Made by a program: the position numbers and the translations under genes
Notes under the pieces: model-generated
What the model saw: only the letters and a program-made list of their open reading frames with translations
Database searches by the model: none
What the model was told of the DNA's origin: nothing
In this document: positions 7,385 through 14,767 of the stretch, one piece after another
Position numbering within the stretch: position 1 is the first letter of the stretch
Layout of the letters: each line of letters starts with the position of its first letter
IMG/VR virus record: IMGVR_UViG_3300031565_000172
Span: 1 to 36,160 of that record
Length of the DNA: 36,160 nt
From: a virus
Reading direction: 5' to 3' (one strand)

Positions 7385-7941
7385 GTTATGACTACACTGA
7401 ATACCTCGCTAATTTCAAAAAGGGTTACATTGCCAATATGGATGCTAATGGCTTTTTGGTCAAGTATCGTCAAGCCATTTATGATGAAGTAGAAGACTAT
7501 CTGGAAGCCAACCAACCCCTGCCCAGAAGCATCTTTGATGCTCTGCCGAAATCAGAACGGCGCAAGATGGGGCGGACAATATGGCACGCTGGATGGCAGT
7601 CAGGTAGTGATGCCGCCAAATCTATTCGCGCAATCAAGCGTAAGTACAATGCTCTGGCACTTGCTGATGCCGAGGCTGAACGCAAAGCAGCAGGCTGGAC
7701 GGGGCACCGGCACATGACCGCACCCACGGGTCAAAAGATTAACCGTAACGGGATGACAATGGGCCAGTATGCTGGAGCCAATGACTATGAAGGCGGTAGT
7801 ACCCGTACCGATCCTTTTAGCAAAGAAGAGGTTCACAACCTGTTGTTGGGACTTGATGTTCGTATGACGGAACTTGTCGAGCAGATTGAAGACCTTAATG
7901 AAGACCTGACTGGTCGGATCGAAGTATTGGAAACAAAGTAA
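7381..7941 (+). CDS. Hypothetical protein (186 aa)
   Basis: A soluble protein of unknown function, coupled to the o-spanin gene by an ATGA overlap. The N-terminal 100 residues are helical and charged (SERRKMGRTIWHAGWQSG), the middle is glycine-rich, and the end (about residues 150-186) has regular leucines in VRMTELVEQIEDLNEDL, suggesting a coiled coil. No membrane span or enzyme motif is seen. It sits between the lysis and head genes and could be structural or accessory. Confidence 0.7.
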   Translation: MSYDYTEYLANFKKGYIANMDANGFLVKYRQAIYDEVEDYLEANQPLPRSIFDALPKSERRKMGRTIWHAGWQSGSDAAKSIRAIKRKYNALALADAEAERKAAGWTGHRHMTAPTGQKINRNGMTMGQYAGANDYEGGSTRTDPFSKEEVHNLLLGLDVRMTELVEQIEDLNEDLTGRIEVLETK

Positions 7942-7950
7942 AGCCCGACC

Positions 7951-8481
7951 ATGTCTCAGACTTCATTAGATTTCTTCACCTCCGCCGCACAGGCCGCGCC
8001 CGGTACGGCGGTATGGGCAAACCAGACAGATGGAGACACCGTTGCGCTGGGTGACGTATTGGTTAACAACAATGCGATCACGGTTTCTACGCCTGCCAGT
8101 TCTTCTTCCCAGACGGTCACCCTGACGGGTCCAAAGGCTGGTGCGGAATTGCCGCTGACAGCCCCCGGCCTGACCATCACCAACATATACTTGGAAGCGT
8201 ATCCGTGGATCGCGGCGTTAGGAACAAAGCCCCTTTATTTCTCCATTCAGGGAGGCGCGGCAGTGGCCATGTCAATAAACAGTAAACCACAGGTCCAGTA
8301 TCTGTCCGGAAACCCCGCTTACTGGGGGATTACCAATGTCCAAGCCCTGAGTTTTGCATCCGGCGGAACGGCGACCATGCAAGACGTAAACCCTGATACA
8401 AGTGGTCGTATTGTCGGTTGCGCGTATGTAAAGATACGTTTTGACTACCGGGCATCAACCCCGATGCCGGGGCTGTTTTAA
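7951..8481 (+). CDS. Hypothetical beta-rich protein, possible virion component (176 aa)
   Basis: Rich in Thr, Ser, Ala, Gly and Val, with alternating hydrophobic strands and no long helix, the composition of phage decoration or tail proteins. The family is not recognised. No strong ribosome site precedes ATG 7951, so coupling to the upstream gene (9 bases away) may help. Its location just before the head module supports a structural role, but this is inference. Confidence 0.65.
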   Translation: MSQTSLDFFTSAAQAAPGTAVWANQTDGDTVALGDVLVNNNAITVSTPASSSSQTVTLTGPKAGAELPLTAPGLTITNIYLEAYPWIAALGTKPLYFSIQGGAAVAMSINSKPQVQYLSGNPAYWGITNVQALSFASGGTATMQDVNPDTSGRIVGCAYVKIRFDYRASTPMPGLF

Positions 8482-8490
8482 GAGAATCAA

Positions 8491-8787
8491 ATGAAGTGGG
8501 CTGATATTCCCCTCGCCGCCAAGATGGCCGTAACCTCCGTAGCGGTCATTGTTGGCATAATGGGATATCTGACGACCTACCAGACCGATGCTGAAGCCCA
8601 GCAGTACCAGAAGCAGCATGGGGAACAACTGTCCCTGTCGCGGGTTCAGCAGCTTGAAGTAATTATCGAACAATACCGTTACCAGTTATTATCTGCTGAC
8701 TTGTCAGCAGCACAGCGTGAGTGGATCGTTGATGAAATAAATCGACTGAATAAACAGATTGCCTGCATCCGCGCAGGCACCTGCTAA
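8491..8787 (+). CDS. Small single-span membrane protein (98 aa)
   Basis: One N-terminal membrane span (about residues 8-29) is followed by a helical region with a coiled-coil-like pattern (VQQLEVIIEQYRYQLL) and two Cys near the C-terminus (CIRAGTC). The topology resembles spanins or antiholin-like proteins, but the canonical lysis genes are already present upstream. The function is unknown. The coding sequence ends with a GCCTGC/GCAGGC hairpin (8761-8778). Confidence 0.65.
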   Translation: MKWADIPLAAKMAVTSVAVIVGIMGYLTTYQTDAEAQQYQKQHGEQLSLSRVQQLEVIIEQYRYQLLSADLSAAQREWIVDEINRLNKQIACIRAGTC

Positions 8788-8799
8788 TAGCAAGCGAAC

Positions 8800-8817
8800 A
8801 CCGGACGCTTTTCCGGT
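8800..8817 (+). other. Small hairpin upstream of the GroES-like gene
   Basis: ACCGGA (8800-8805) pairs with TCCGGT (8812-8817) around a 6-base loop. There is no T-run. It lies 4 bases upstream of the ribosome site AGAGG and could influence initiation of the co-chaperonin gene, or be chance. Confidence 0.25.
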
Positions 8818-8830
8818 TGCAGAGGTAATG

Positions 8831-9202
8831 ATGGCAAAAGTAGAAAAACTACCTGCCGAAGAGGCGCAAGCAGCTTCGCAGCTTCCTGTACCCACAGGGT
8901 ACAAGTTATTGGTTGCACTTCCGGACCCCGAGGAAAAAACCAAGGGCGGGATCATCAAGTCGGTTGACACACTATACCGCGAAGAGATTGGTTCGCTATG
9001 TGGTTTTGTACTTGCCATGGGGCCGGATGCATACACTGGGGACCGTTTTCCGAATGGCCCTTATTGCAAGATCGGAGATTGGGTTTTGATGCGAGCCTAT
9101 TCGGGTACGCGGTTCAAAATCCATGGCAAAGAATTTCGATTGATTAACGATGAGTCAGTCGAAGCCGTAGTTGATGATCCGAGAGGAATCGTAAAGATAT
9201 GA
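8831..9202 (+). CDS. GroES-like co-chaperonin (Cpn10 family)
   Basis: A 123-residue protein with a Cpn10 domain from about residue 23 to 118: GYKLLVALPDPEEKTKGGII, then a barrel region with VLAMGPDAY, KIGDWVLMRAYSGTRFKIHG and EFRLINDESVEAVV. In GroES these correspond to the first strand, the mobile loop that grips GroEL (GGI at residues 39-41 here), the conserved V-G turn and the closing strands. It probably replaces or assists host GroES in folding capsid protein, as T4 gp31 does; it lies beside scaffold and capsid genes. ATG 8831 is preferred over adjacent ATG 8828 because AGAGG is then 5 bases away. Confidence 0.85.
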   Translation: MAKVEKLPAEEAQAASQLPVPTGYKLLVALPDPEEKTKGGIIKSVDTLYREEIGSLCGFVLAMGPDAYTGDRFPNGPYCKIGDWVLMRAYSGTRFKIHGKEFRLINDESVEAVVDDPRGIVKI

Positions 9203-10191
9203 CTACTCCAGAAGAAAATGTAACAACCTCACCCGAAGATCGATTTTTTGGCGTGAAGCACACGATTGGTGACGAGCCGAAAAAGACCGCACCCGTCGCA
9301 GATGACGTGGAAGTCGAAGAAGATATCGAATCCACCAAGGTAACCGTCAAGCCCGAAGCCAAGCCAAAGGCTTACGATGATGACGATGACGAACTTTCCA
9401 GCTACAGCGAGAAGGTTCAGAAACGTATCAACAAGATGACCTACCAATACAATGCTGAAAAGCGCAGAGCGGATGCTGCCGAGAAGGTTCGTGAAGAAGC
9501 TCTCAAGGTGGCGCAAAATCTTCACCAGCGTACCCAGCAGTATGAGGATGTCATCAACAAGGGTGAAGCTCACTTGGTGGCCCAGTTCAAGGGTCGTGCC
9601 CAACTGGCCGTGCAGCAAGCTCAGTCAGCGTACAGGAACGCTTACGAAAGCGGTGATACTGACGGAGTCATCAAGGCGCAGTCAGACCTGATTACAGCGC
9701 AGGCTGAGTGGCGTGAAGCGAACAATTACGAGGGTAATTACAACCAGCGTTCGCAACAGTACCAGAATCAGCGGCAATGGGCTGCGCAACAACGACTGGC
9801 ACAGACAGCAGCGAGGCCGAGCGTCCCTCCGCCAAGCTATGAGGCTTCAGCGTGGGCGGAAGAGAACAAATGGTTTGGTGATCCCAAGCACAAGGACATG
9901 ACTGCCTTGGCTTACGGGGTTCATGAAACCCTGATACGGGAGAAGGGTTTATCCCCTGACAGTCCCGAATACTTTCAGGAAATCGACCGCTCGATGCGGA
10001 CCCGCTTTCCCGAATACTTTGAGGGAAGTAAAACTACCTCAAGACCAAACACGGTGGTTGCCTCCGGTGAACGGAATAATGGCAGTAAGCCGCGCAAATT
10101 CAAGTTGACTTCGTCCCAAGTCCATATCGCGAAGAGATTGGGATTGACCAACGAACAGTACGCCAGACAATGCATAAAAGAAGGAATGTGA
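9199..10191 (+). CDS. Head scaffolding protein
   Basis: A 330-residue, highly charged, mostly helical protein without Cys. An acidic, disordered N-terminus (DDDDDE near residue 60) leads to a coiled-coil-like region (residues 70-200), a Gln-rich linker and a conserved helical C-terminus ending in LGLTNEQYARQC. Such composition and position upstream of the capsid gene are typical of podovirus scaffolds, which guide shell assembly and then leave. It starts by ATGA overlap with the GroES-like gene, linking co-chaperonin and scaffold production. Confidence 0.8.
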   Translation: MTTPEENVTTSPEDRFFGVKHTIGDEPKKTAPVADDVEVEEDIESTKVTVKPEAKPKAYDDDDDELSSYSEKVQKRINKMTYQYNAEKRRADAAEKVREEALKVAQNLHQRTQQYEDVINKGEAHLVAQFKGRAQLAVQQAQSAYRNAYESGDTDGVIKAQSDLITAQAEWREANNYEGNYNQRSQQYQNQRQWAAQQRLAQTAARPSVPPPSYEASAWAEENKWFGDPKHKDMTALAYGVHETLIREKGLSPDSPEYFQEIDRSMRTRFPEYFEGSKTTSRPNTVVASGERNNGSKPRKFKLTSSQVHIAKRLGLTNEQYARQCIKEGM

Positions 10192-10192
10192 T

Positions 10193-10645
10193 ATGTCAGA
10201 GCAGCGCAAATCTCGGGATTTAGACTCCCGCAAAGCCTCGGAACGTCCGAGCGATAAATGGGTTCCGCCGTCAATTTTGCCGGAACCGAACCCGATTGAA
10301 GGCTATGTTTTCCGCTGGATTCGTACCAGCGCACTCGGTCACGCCGACAACACCAATGTGTCCCAGAAGTTTCGTGAAGGCTGGGAGCCGGTGAAGGCGG
10401 AAGACCATCCCGAACTGCAAGTCATGTCCGATATCCACTCCCAGTTTAAGGGTAATGTTGAAATCGGCGGTCTGCTGTTGTGTAAAGCACCGGTAGAAAT
10501 TATGGCTCAGCGGGAAGAACACTATCAAGGCGTAGCCAAGCAGCAACTGGAATCAGTTGACCAGAACCTCATGCGGGAGAACGATGCCCGTATGCCACTG
10601 TTCCATGAGCGAAAATCAACACGAAGTAACTTTGGTAAAGGTTAA
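10193..10645 (+). CDS. Conserved head-module protein (150 aa)
   Basis: A conserved phage protein between scaffold and capsid genes; ribosome site AAGGAA lies at 10180-10185. Recognisable stretches are FREGWEPVKAEDHPELQV, GLLLCKAPVE and VDQNLMRENDARMPLF, which I recall from the same place in other environmental podoviruses. The role is not known to me; head completion or scaffold-related functions are possible. Its stop codon lies inside the left arm of a terminator hairpin. Confidence 0.7.
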   Translation: MSEQRKSRDLDSRKASERPSDKWVPPSILPEPNPIEGYVFRWIRTSALGHADNTNVSQKFREGWEPVKAEDHPELQVMSDIHSQFKGNVEIGGLLLCKAPVEIMAQREEHYQGVAKQQLESVDQNLMRENDARMPLFHERKSTRSNFGKG

Positions 10646-10673
10646 TCCCTGAACAGGGAGTAGCCTTTCTTTT
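10637..10673 (+). terminator. Rho-independent terminator before the capsid genes
   Basis: AAAGGTTA (10637-10644) pairs with TAGCCTTT (10661-10668); inside, after one mismatch, TCCCT (10646-10650) pairs with AGGGA (10655-10659) around a GAAC loop. This 13-bp interrupted stem ends in TTTCTTTT (10666-10673). It overlaps the stop codon of the 150-residue protein. It may partly separate scaffold from capsid expression. Confidence 0.65.
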
Positions 10674-10696
10674 AAACACAAAATGGAGACATTAAC

Positions 10697-11323
10697 ATGT
10701 CATCAGTAGCTACTCCCTTCGGTGCAAGGCCCGTGGGCACGATGAGTGCCAGCGGTTCTTTTACCGGGAAAGTGAACCATATGCCGATTGCAACGACTTA
10801 CGGGACTGCCATTTTCTTTGGCGATTTCGTTAAGCTGGCTGTAGACGGTACGATACAAAAGGATACGGGAACAGCAACTCTCGGCCTTTCTCTTATCGGT
10901 ATTTTCATGGGTTGTGCTTTCACAGACCCGACTTCCGGTCAGAAAACCTTCAGTCAGTATTGGCCAGCAGCAAATGCTGCCACCGATGCTGTTGCCTACG
11001 TTATGGACGATCCGTTTGTGGTCTTCCAGATGCAGGCTACTGGGGCGATGACCCAAGCATGGTTGCATGGCAACGCAGCGGTTACCCAGACAGCAGGAAC
11101 GACTGCTCTTGGGATCAGCAGAAATGCGTTGACTCAAAGCAGCACAACTGCGACTCAGACTCTGCCTATCCGGATCGTCGGCTTTGTTGACGGCCCTGAC
11201 AGCGCAGTTGGCGATGACTATACCGATGTACTTTGTCGGTTCAATGGTTATCACCTGAATCTTTCCTACTTCATAGATGCCAGCGGTAATGAAAATTACG
11301 GCCTTGGCCTCGCAACGTCATAA
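10697..11323 (+). CDS. Structural protein next to the capsid gene, head decoration candidate (208 aa)
   Basis: A beta-rich, Thr/Ala/Gly-rich protein starting ATPFGARPVGTM, with conserved-looking GTAIFFGDFVKLAVDGTI and VAYVMDDPFVVFQMQ. Proteins of this type stand directly before the capsid gene in several marine phage groups, as I recall, and are probably virion proteins, perhaps head decoration. ATG 10697 has GGAG upstream. It follows the terminator at 10637-10673, so it may need read-through or its own promoter; I see no clear promoter in the 24 bases between. Confidence 0.7.
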   Translation: MSSVATPFGARPVGTMSASGSFTGKVNHMPIATTYGTAIFFGDFVKLAVDGTIQKDTGTATLGLSLIGIFMGCAFTDPTSGQKTFSQYWPAANAATDAVAYVMDDPFVVFQMQATGAMTQAWLHGNAAVTQTAGTTALGISRNALTQSSTTATQTLPIRIVGFVDGPDSAVGDDYTDVLCRFNGYHLNLSYFIDASGNENYGLGLATS

Positions 11324-11335
11324 GGAGGCTTGGCA

Positions 11336-12247
11336 ATGGCTATTTCACGCGCTCAAATGCTGAAAGAACTGCTTCCCGGCCTGAATGCCTTATTTGGTCT
11401 GGAATACAAGAAGTACGAAGATGAACACACGATGATTTATGAAACTGAATCGTCCGAGCGTTCCTTCGAGGAAGAAGTGAAGCTGTCCGGCTTCGGTGCG
11501 GCACCGGTCAAAAATGAAGGCTCTGCCATCAGTTATGACACCGCGCAGGAATCGTACACTGCACGTTACAATCATGAGACTATCGCCATGGGCTTCAGCA
11601 TCACTGAAGAAGCTCTGGAAGACAATCTCTATGACTCCCTGTCTGGTCGCTACACCAAAGCCCTCGCAAGAGGCATGGCGTATACCAAACAGGTGAAAAG
11701 TGCGTTCCCACTTAACAGTGGGTTCACTACCGCTTTCGCTTCCGGCGATGGTGTTGCGTTGTTTTCTGACTCTCACCCGTTGGTGAATGGAGGAACCAAT
11801 TCAAACCGTCCGACCGTTGGCGCTGATCTGAACGAAACCTCACTGGAAGATGCCGTGATTAACATCGCAGCATTCACCGACGAGCGTGGACTGCTGATCG
11901 CCGCCCGACCAAGGAAGTTGATTGTTCCGCCTGCGCTGCAGTTCGTGGCAACACGTCTGTTGGAAACGGATGGCCGGGTCAGCACCGCTGACAACGACAT
12001 CAATGCCCTGCGTAACAACGGATCAATTCCGGAAGGGTATTCCATCAACCACTATCTGACCGATTCCAATGCATGGTTCCTCGTCACGGATGTGCCTAAC
12101 GGCATGAAACACTTCACCCGTGTTGCGCTGGAAACGTCAATGGACGGGGATTTTGACACAGGAAACGTCCGCTATAAAGCTCGCGAGCGTTATTCCTTCG
12201 GTGTCAGCGATCCACTGGGCATCTACGGAAGCCCCGGCACGTCTTAA
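11336..12247 (+). CDS. Major capsid protein (Mu gpT-like)
   Basis: A 303-residue HK97-fold candidate of the Mu major head subunit (gpT) type. Signs are the N-terminal helix region, TESSERSFEEEVKLSGFG, GFSITEEALEDNLYD, and the block GDGVALFSDSHPLVNGGTNSNRP that matches the gpT pattern of a loop with F-SxxHP. It would form the icosahedral shell. No N-terminal delta domain is obvious, consistent with the separate scaffold gene. ATG 11336 is chosen because AGGAGG (11323-11328) lies 7 bases before it; TTG at 11330 would be too close. Confidence 0.87.
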   Translation: MAISRAQMLKELLPGLNALFGLEYKKYEDEHTMIYETESSERSFEEEVKLSGFGAAPVKNEGSAISYDTAQESYTARYNHETIAMGFSITEEALEDNLYDSLSGRYTKALARGMAYTKQVKSAFPLNSGFTTAFASGDGVALFSDSHPLVNGGTNSNRPTVGADLNETSLEDAVINIAAFTDERGLLIAARPRKLIVPPALQFVATRLLETDGRVSTADNDINALRNNGSIPEGYSINHYLTDSNAWFLVTDVPNGMKHFTRVALETSMDGDFDTGNVRYKARERYSFGVSDPLGIYGSPGTS

Positions 12248-12268
12248 TCCTGACGTGTAAGCAGTAAG

Positions 12269-12304
12269 GAGTGGGGGCTTCGGCCCCCGCTCACCCCACC
12301 TTTT
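12269..12304 (+). terminator. Strong UUCG-loop hairpin after the capsid gene
   Basis: GAGTGGGGGC pairs with GCCCCCGCTC in a 10-bp stem closed by a TTCG tetraloop (12269-12292), an exceptionally stable RNA hairpin. Only a short T4 run follows, 8 bases later (12301-12304), so termination may be partial. It may instead protect the 3' end of the abundant capsid mRNA. Confidence 0.6.
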
Positions 12305-12413
12305 ATCGATGGTTCCACGTGGATCATTGCACCCCCCCGGATAACCCAGCGAAGCCGACAGTTCCGGCTGACTTCATACAGACGGCTCGCTACTCGTATG
12401 AGAGGAAATAAAC
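12305..12413 (+). promoter_or_regulatory. Leader region before the 192-residue structural protein
   Basis: A 110-base gap with TCCACGTGGA, a perfect 10-base palindrome (12314-12323), a run of seven C (12332-12338) and a small stem AGCCG/CGGCT (12353-12369). The ribosome site is in AGAGGAAA just before ATG 12414. No clear sigma70 promoter is seen. The long leader suggests separate control from the capsid gene. Confidence 0.3.
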
Positions 12414-12992
12414 ATGAGTTCCACAACTTTTTCAGGCCCAGTTACATCTACCAACGGTTTTATTGGTGATATCACTGGAGCGACACAGACGACAATGACG
12501 GCTGGAACCGGTATTACCACAGGTGTTGGCACGGTTGCCAATTCCAACGTGATCCAAATCGGCGGTCTGATCTACACCACGGTCCTGATGGACCTGACCG
12601 GGCTTAACTCGTCCACCAGTGACCTTGATGTGATCGGGGTTGATGGCACGGCTCTGGTTTGTCACTGGGGTCAGATCACCACTGCCGTAAACGGCACTCT
12701 GATCGGCGGGACACTGGCTTGTTACGAAACTCCGGCTGGTGGCGTTACCGATATCGACTTCTATTCAGCGACCGTGGGTACGGCTGTTGAATCTGATGGC
12801 ATCGCGGCGTTGGATGAACAAGCCCTGTATGCCAAGGGTTCGGCGGCAGCCGGTGCTGTGGCCACCAAGACGGCCCTGACCAACCTGCCAAGGGCGAATG
12901 ATTACCTGTACGTTGTAACTGGTACAACGGGCACAGCAGCCAAGTACACGGCAGGTATTTTCGTGCTTGAACTGGTCGGAATCCCGGCCTGA
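12414..12992 (+). CDS. Structural protein downstream of the capsid gene (192 aa)
   Basis: A Thr/Gly/Ala-rich, beta-type protein with GTGITTGVGTVANSN near the start, LIYTTVLMDLTGLNSSTSDLDVIG in the middle and YTAGIFVLELVG at the end. I recall the pattern from marine phage structural proteins following the capsid gene. Function is not established; a head fibre or decoration role is plausible. It is followed by a strong terminator, so it forms a unit bounded by two hairpins. Confidence 0.7.
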   Translation: MSSTTFSGPVTSTNGFIGDITGATQTTMTAGTGITTGVGTVANSNVIQIGGLIYTTVLMDLTGLNSSTSDLDVIGVDGTALVCHWGQITTAVNGTLIGGTLACYETPAGGVTDIDFYSATVGTAVESDGIAALDEQALYAKGSAAAGAVATKTALTNLPRANDYLYVVTGTTGTAAKYTAGIFVLELVGIPA

Positions 12993-13003
12993 GCGTAATC
13001 ACA

Positions 13004-13028
13004 GAGGGGCGCTGGTCGCCCCTTTTTT
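13004..13028 (+). terminator. Rho-independent terminator
   Basis: AGGGGCG (13005-13011) pairs with CGCCCCT (13017-13023) around a 5-base loop, followed by a T-run (13023-13028). This is a textbook intrinsic terminator closing the head-gene segment. Confidence 0.85.
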
Positions 13029-13042
13029 ACTGGAGAATTATT

Positions 13043-13246
13043 GTGGCAAAAGCCAAGAAAGTCGTAACCAAGAAGGCGGCCAAGAAGGCCGTTCCCGAAG
13101 TGGAAAAAAAGGTTCCCGTGAAGGCCGTTCCCGAGAAAGCTGTTGAAGCCCCGGTGGTTGACGTTCAGCCCGAAGCGGCTGAAGAGCCGGTAAGAAAGGA
13201 TGCGGCATATTACCGTATCCGGCGTATGGTCAAAGGCTGGCAATAG
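13043..13246 (+). CDS. Small Lys/Ala/Pro-rich protein, histone H1-like (67 aa)
   Basis: The first 45 residues are a low-complexity, strongly basic run of Lys, Ala, Val and Pro (KKVVTKKAAKKAVPEVEKK), like the tails of bacterial H1-like proteins; the last 20 are different (DAAYYRIRRMVKGW). The GTG start has GGAG 7 bases upstream. DNA binding is likely from composition, with a role in DNA condensation or as an internal head protein possible, but this is not shown. It is the first gene after the terminator at 13004-13028. Confidence 0.65.
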   Translation: MAKAKKVVTKKAAKKAVPEVEKKVPVKAVPEKAVEAPVVDVQPEAAEEPVRKDAAYYRIRRMVKGWQ

Positions 13247-13257
13247 GAGAATATATT

Positions 13258-13938
13258 ATGGCTTCAGGTTTAAAGAAATATGATATTGATCCAGCCGATC
13301 TGGATGACAACGGTATCGCTGAATCGCAGGCTGTGGTGGTTCTGACAACGCCCAATCTGGTATTGAATGGCGCACTTGCAGACGCAGGTACGGCGCTCCA
13401 GTTTGATATTGGCGATACCTATTCCGATGGCATTGGCGGTGTCAGGCTGTTATTTGACAGTGCCGGTGATATCAATACCAATGTTTTTACCATCACGGGC
13501 AAGGATCAGGACGGCAATTCGGTCACTGAAACGGTCACGGGCGTTACCACTATCCCAGTATCCACGGTGAAGTATTATTCACAGGTCACGGCGATCACGG
13601 CGAGTATTGATACCACCAGCAATGTCTGGGTTGGCACGGTTACGGGTGAACTGGTATCCCCGACTGTGCCGGTTAACCGTTATTCAGATGACGGGGCTGC
13701 GGTGGCTGTATCTGGACTGAGCGGAACCTGCCAGTATGATCTGGAACAAACCTTCGATGATCTGCGTCTGGGTTCGGTTTCGGCCAACTGGTTTGTCGTT
13801 TCAGCAGCAGGCACCGATGCCAGCACCGACATCGCCACTCAGGCGGCGGCTGGCGCAACTGGTGTCCGCCTGAAGATGGACTCCTACACCAATGCGGCGG
13901 AACTGCAGTTTCACGTCTCTTATAACCCGATTCGATAG
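13258..13938 (+). CDS. Probable virion structural protein (226 aa)
   Basis: A beta-rich protein with many Thr, Val, Asp and Gly residues, two domain-like halves (a domain with FTITGKDQDGNSVTETVTG and a C-terminal one with LEQTFDDLRLGSVS), and no membrane span. Ribosome site AGGAGA precedes ATG 13258. No family is recognised; the first half resembles immunoglobulin-like or jelly-roll strands found in head-tail proteins. A decoration or tail role is inferred from composition and position. Confidence 0.65.
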   Translation: MASGLKKYDIDPADLDDNGIAESQAVVVLTTPNLVLNGALADAGTALQFDIGDTYSDGIGGVRLLFDSAGDINTNVFTITGKDQDGNSVTETVTGVTTIPVSTVKYYSQVTAITASIDTTSNVWVGTVTGELVSPTVPVNRYSDDGAAVAVSGLSGTCQYDLEQTFDDLRLGSVSANWFVVSAAGTDASTDIATQAAAGATGVRLKMDSYTNAAELQFHVSYNPIR

Positions 13939-13966
13939 CCATGAATCTGGCCCAAGGTATGATGTG

Positions 13967-14521
13967 ATGCAGCAGCGTTCTGAACATGGTAATGGCAAAA
14001 ATAAAAATTCGGGTGACCGTTACCGCAAACTGGTTGAGCATGAACAACAGATGCTTGATAGCCTGTCCGAGAGGTTGGGCAGTCTGGAAACCTCTGGGGC
14101 ATCCACCCAATCAGATATTCGCAGCCTGTTTAATCTGGTCGAAAACATCGCCAACCAACTGGACCGGATTGTAGACCGCACTAGACCTAACATGCTGGGC
14201 ATGATTGTAGCGTTGATTGCGGCAGTCGGGTTGTTGGCCACTATCGGGATGCTGGCTTTTACTCCGGTATATAAGACTCTCGACAATATAGCTGCTAAAG
14301 ATACACACATGCAGGAACTGATGGAGGGTGTTATATCAAGCCGCTTTACCCCAGCAGACGGTGTTGCCCTTAGAGCTGAACTTCACCAAGACATCAAGGC
14401 CGTTTCTGATCTTTACAATGAACGGATTATTCGCAACGAAGAATGGATTACTGAACTGATGCGGGTTTCTTCCAAGCTGGAAGGGCTGCACGATACACGG
14501 TATGGGGCAAAAACAGACTGA
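13967..14521 (+). CDS. Membrane protein with coiled-coil flanks (184 aa)
   Basis: Residues 21-72 are a charged coiled-coil-like helix, 76-98 a single strong membrane span (MLGMIVALIAAVGLLATIGMLAF), and the C-terminal part is again helical. The start ATG 13967 has AAGG 9 bases upstream; the frame is open farther up but overlaps the preceding gene without a ribosome site. I do not recognise it. A late-expressed membrane protein away from the lysis cassette could act in lysis timing, superinfection exclusion or ejection; none can be chosen from sequence. Confidence 0.65.
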   Translation: MQQRSEHGNGKNKNSGDRYRKLVEHEQQMLDSLSERLGSLETSGASTQSDIRSLFNLVENIANQLDRIVDRTRPNMLGMIVALIAAVGLLATIGMLAFTPVYKTLDNIAAKDTHMQELMEGVISSRFTPADGVALRAELHQDIKAVSDLYNERIIRNEEWITELMRVSSKLEGLHDTRYGAKTD

Positions 14522-14766
14522 TGCCCAAGGCACGTAACTACGCCCACGAATACGCTTCGTACCATGCCAAGCCGGAGCAGCGTAAACGACGCTCCGAGCG
14601 TAATATGGCACGGCGTAAGATGGTGGAGGCCGGATTGGCCAGCAAGGGTGATGGCAGAGATGTTCATCACAAGAATCGTAATACTTCTGATAAGAGTTCC
14701 AAGAATTTAACAGTTATCAGCCAGAAGAAGAATCGTGGCTGGCGTAAGAACAAGCGAGGACAGTAG
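14521..14766 (+). CDS. HNH-like small basic protein (81 aa)
   Basis: The start overlaps the previous stop (TGATG). The N-terminal half is a very basic helix (RKRRSERNMARRKM). Residues 47-65 hold RDVHHKN and then SKNLTV, the pattern of the first part of an HNH nuclease fold (His pair at 49-50, Asn62). The final His of the HNH motif is not visible, so activity is doubtful or metal binding differs. Related small proteins recur in marine phages. DNA binding is likely from the charge. Confidence 0.6.
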   Translation: MPKARNYAHEYASYHAKPEQRKRRSERNMARRKMVEAGLASKGDGRDVHHKNRNTSDKSSKNLTVISQKKNRGWRKNKRGQ

Positions 14767-14767
14767 C

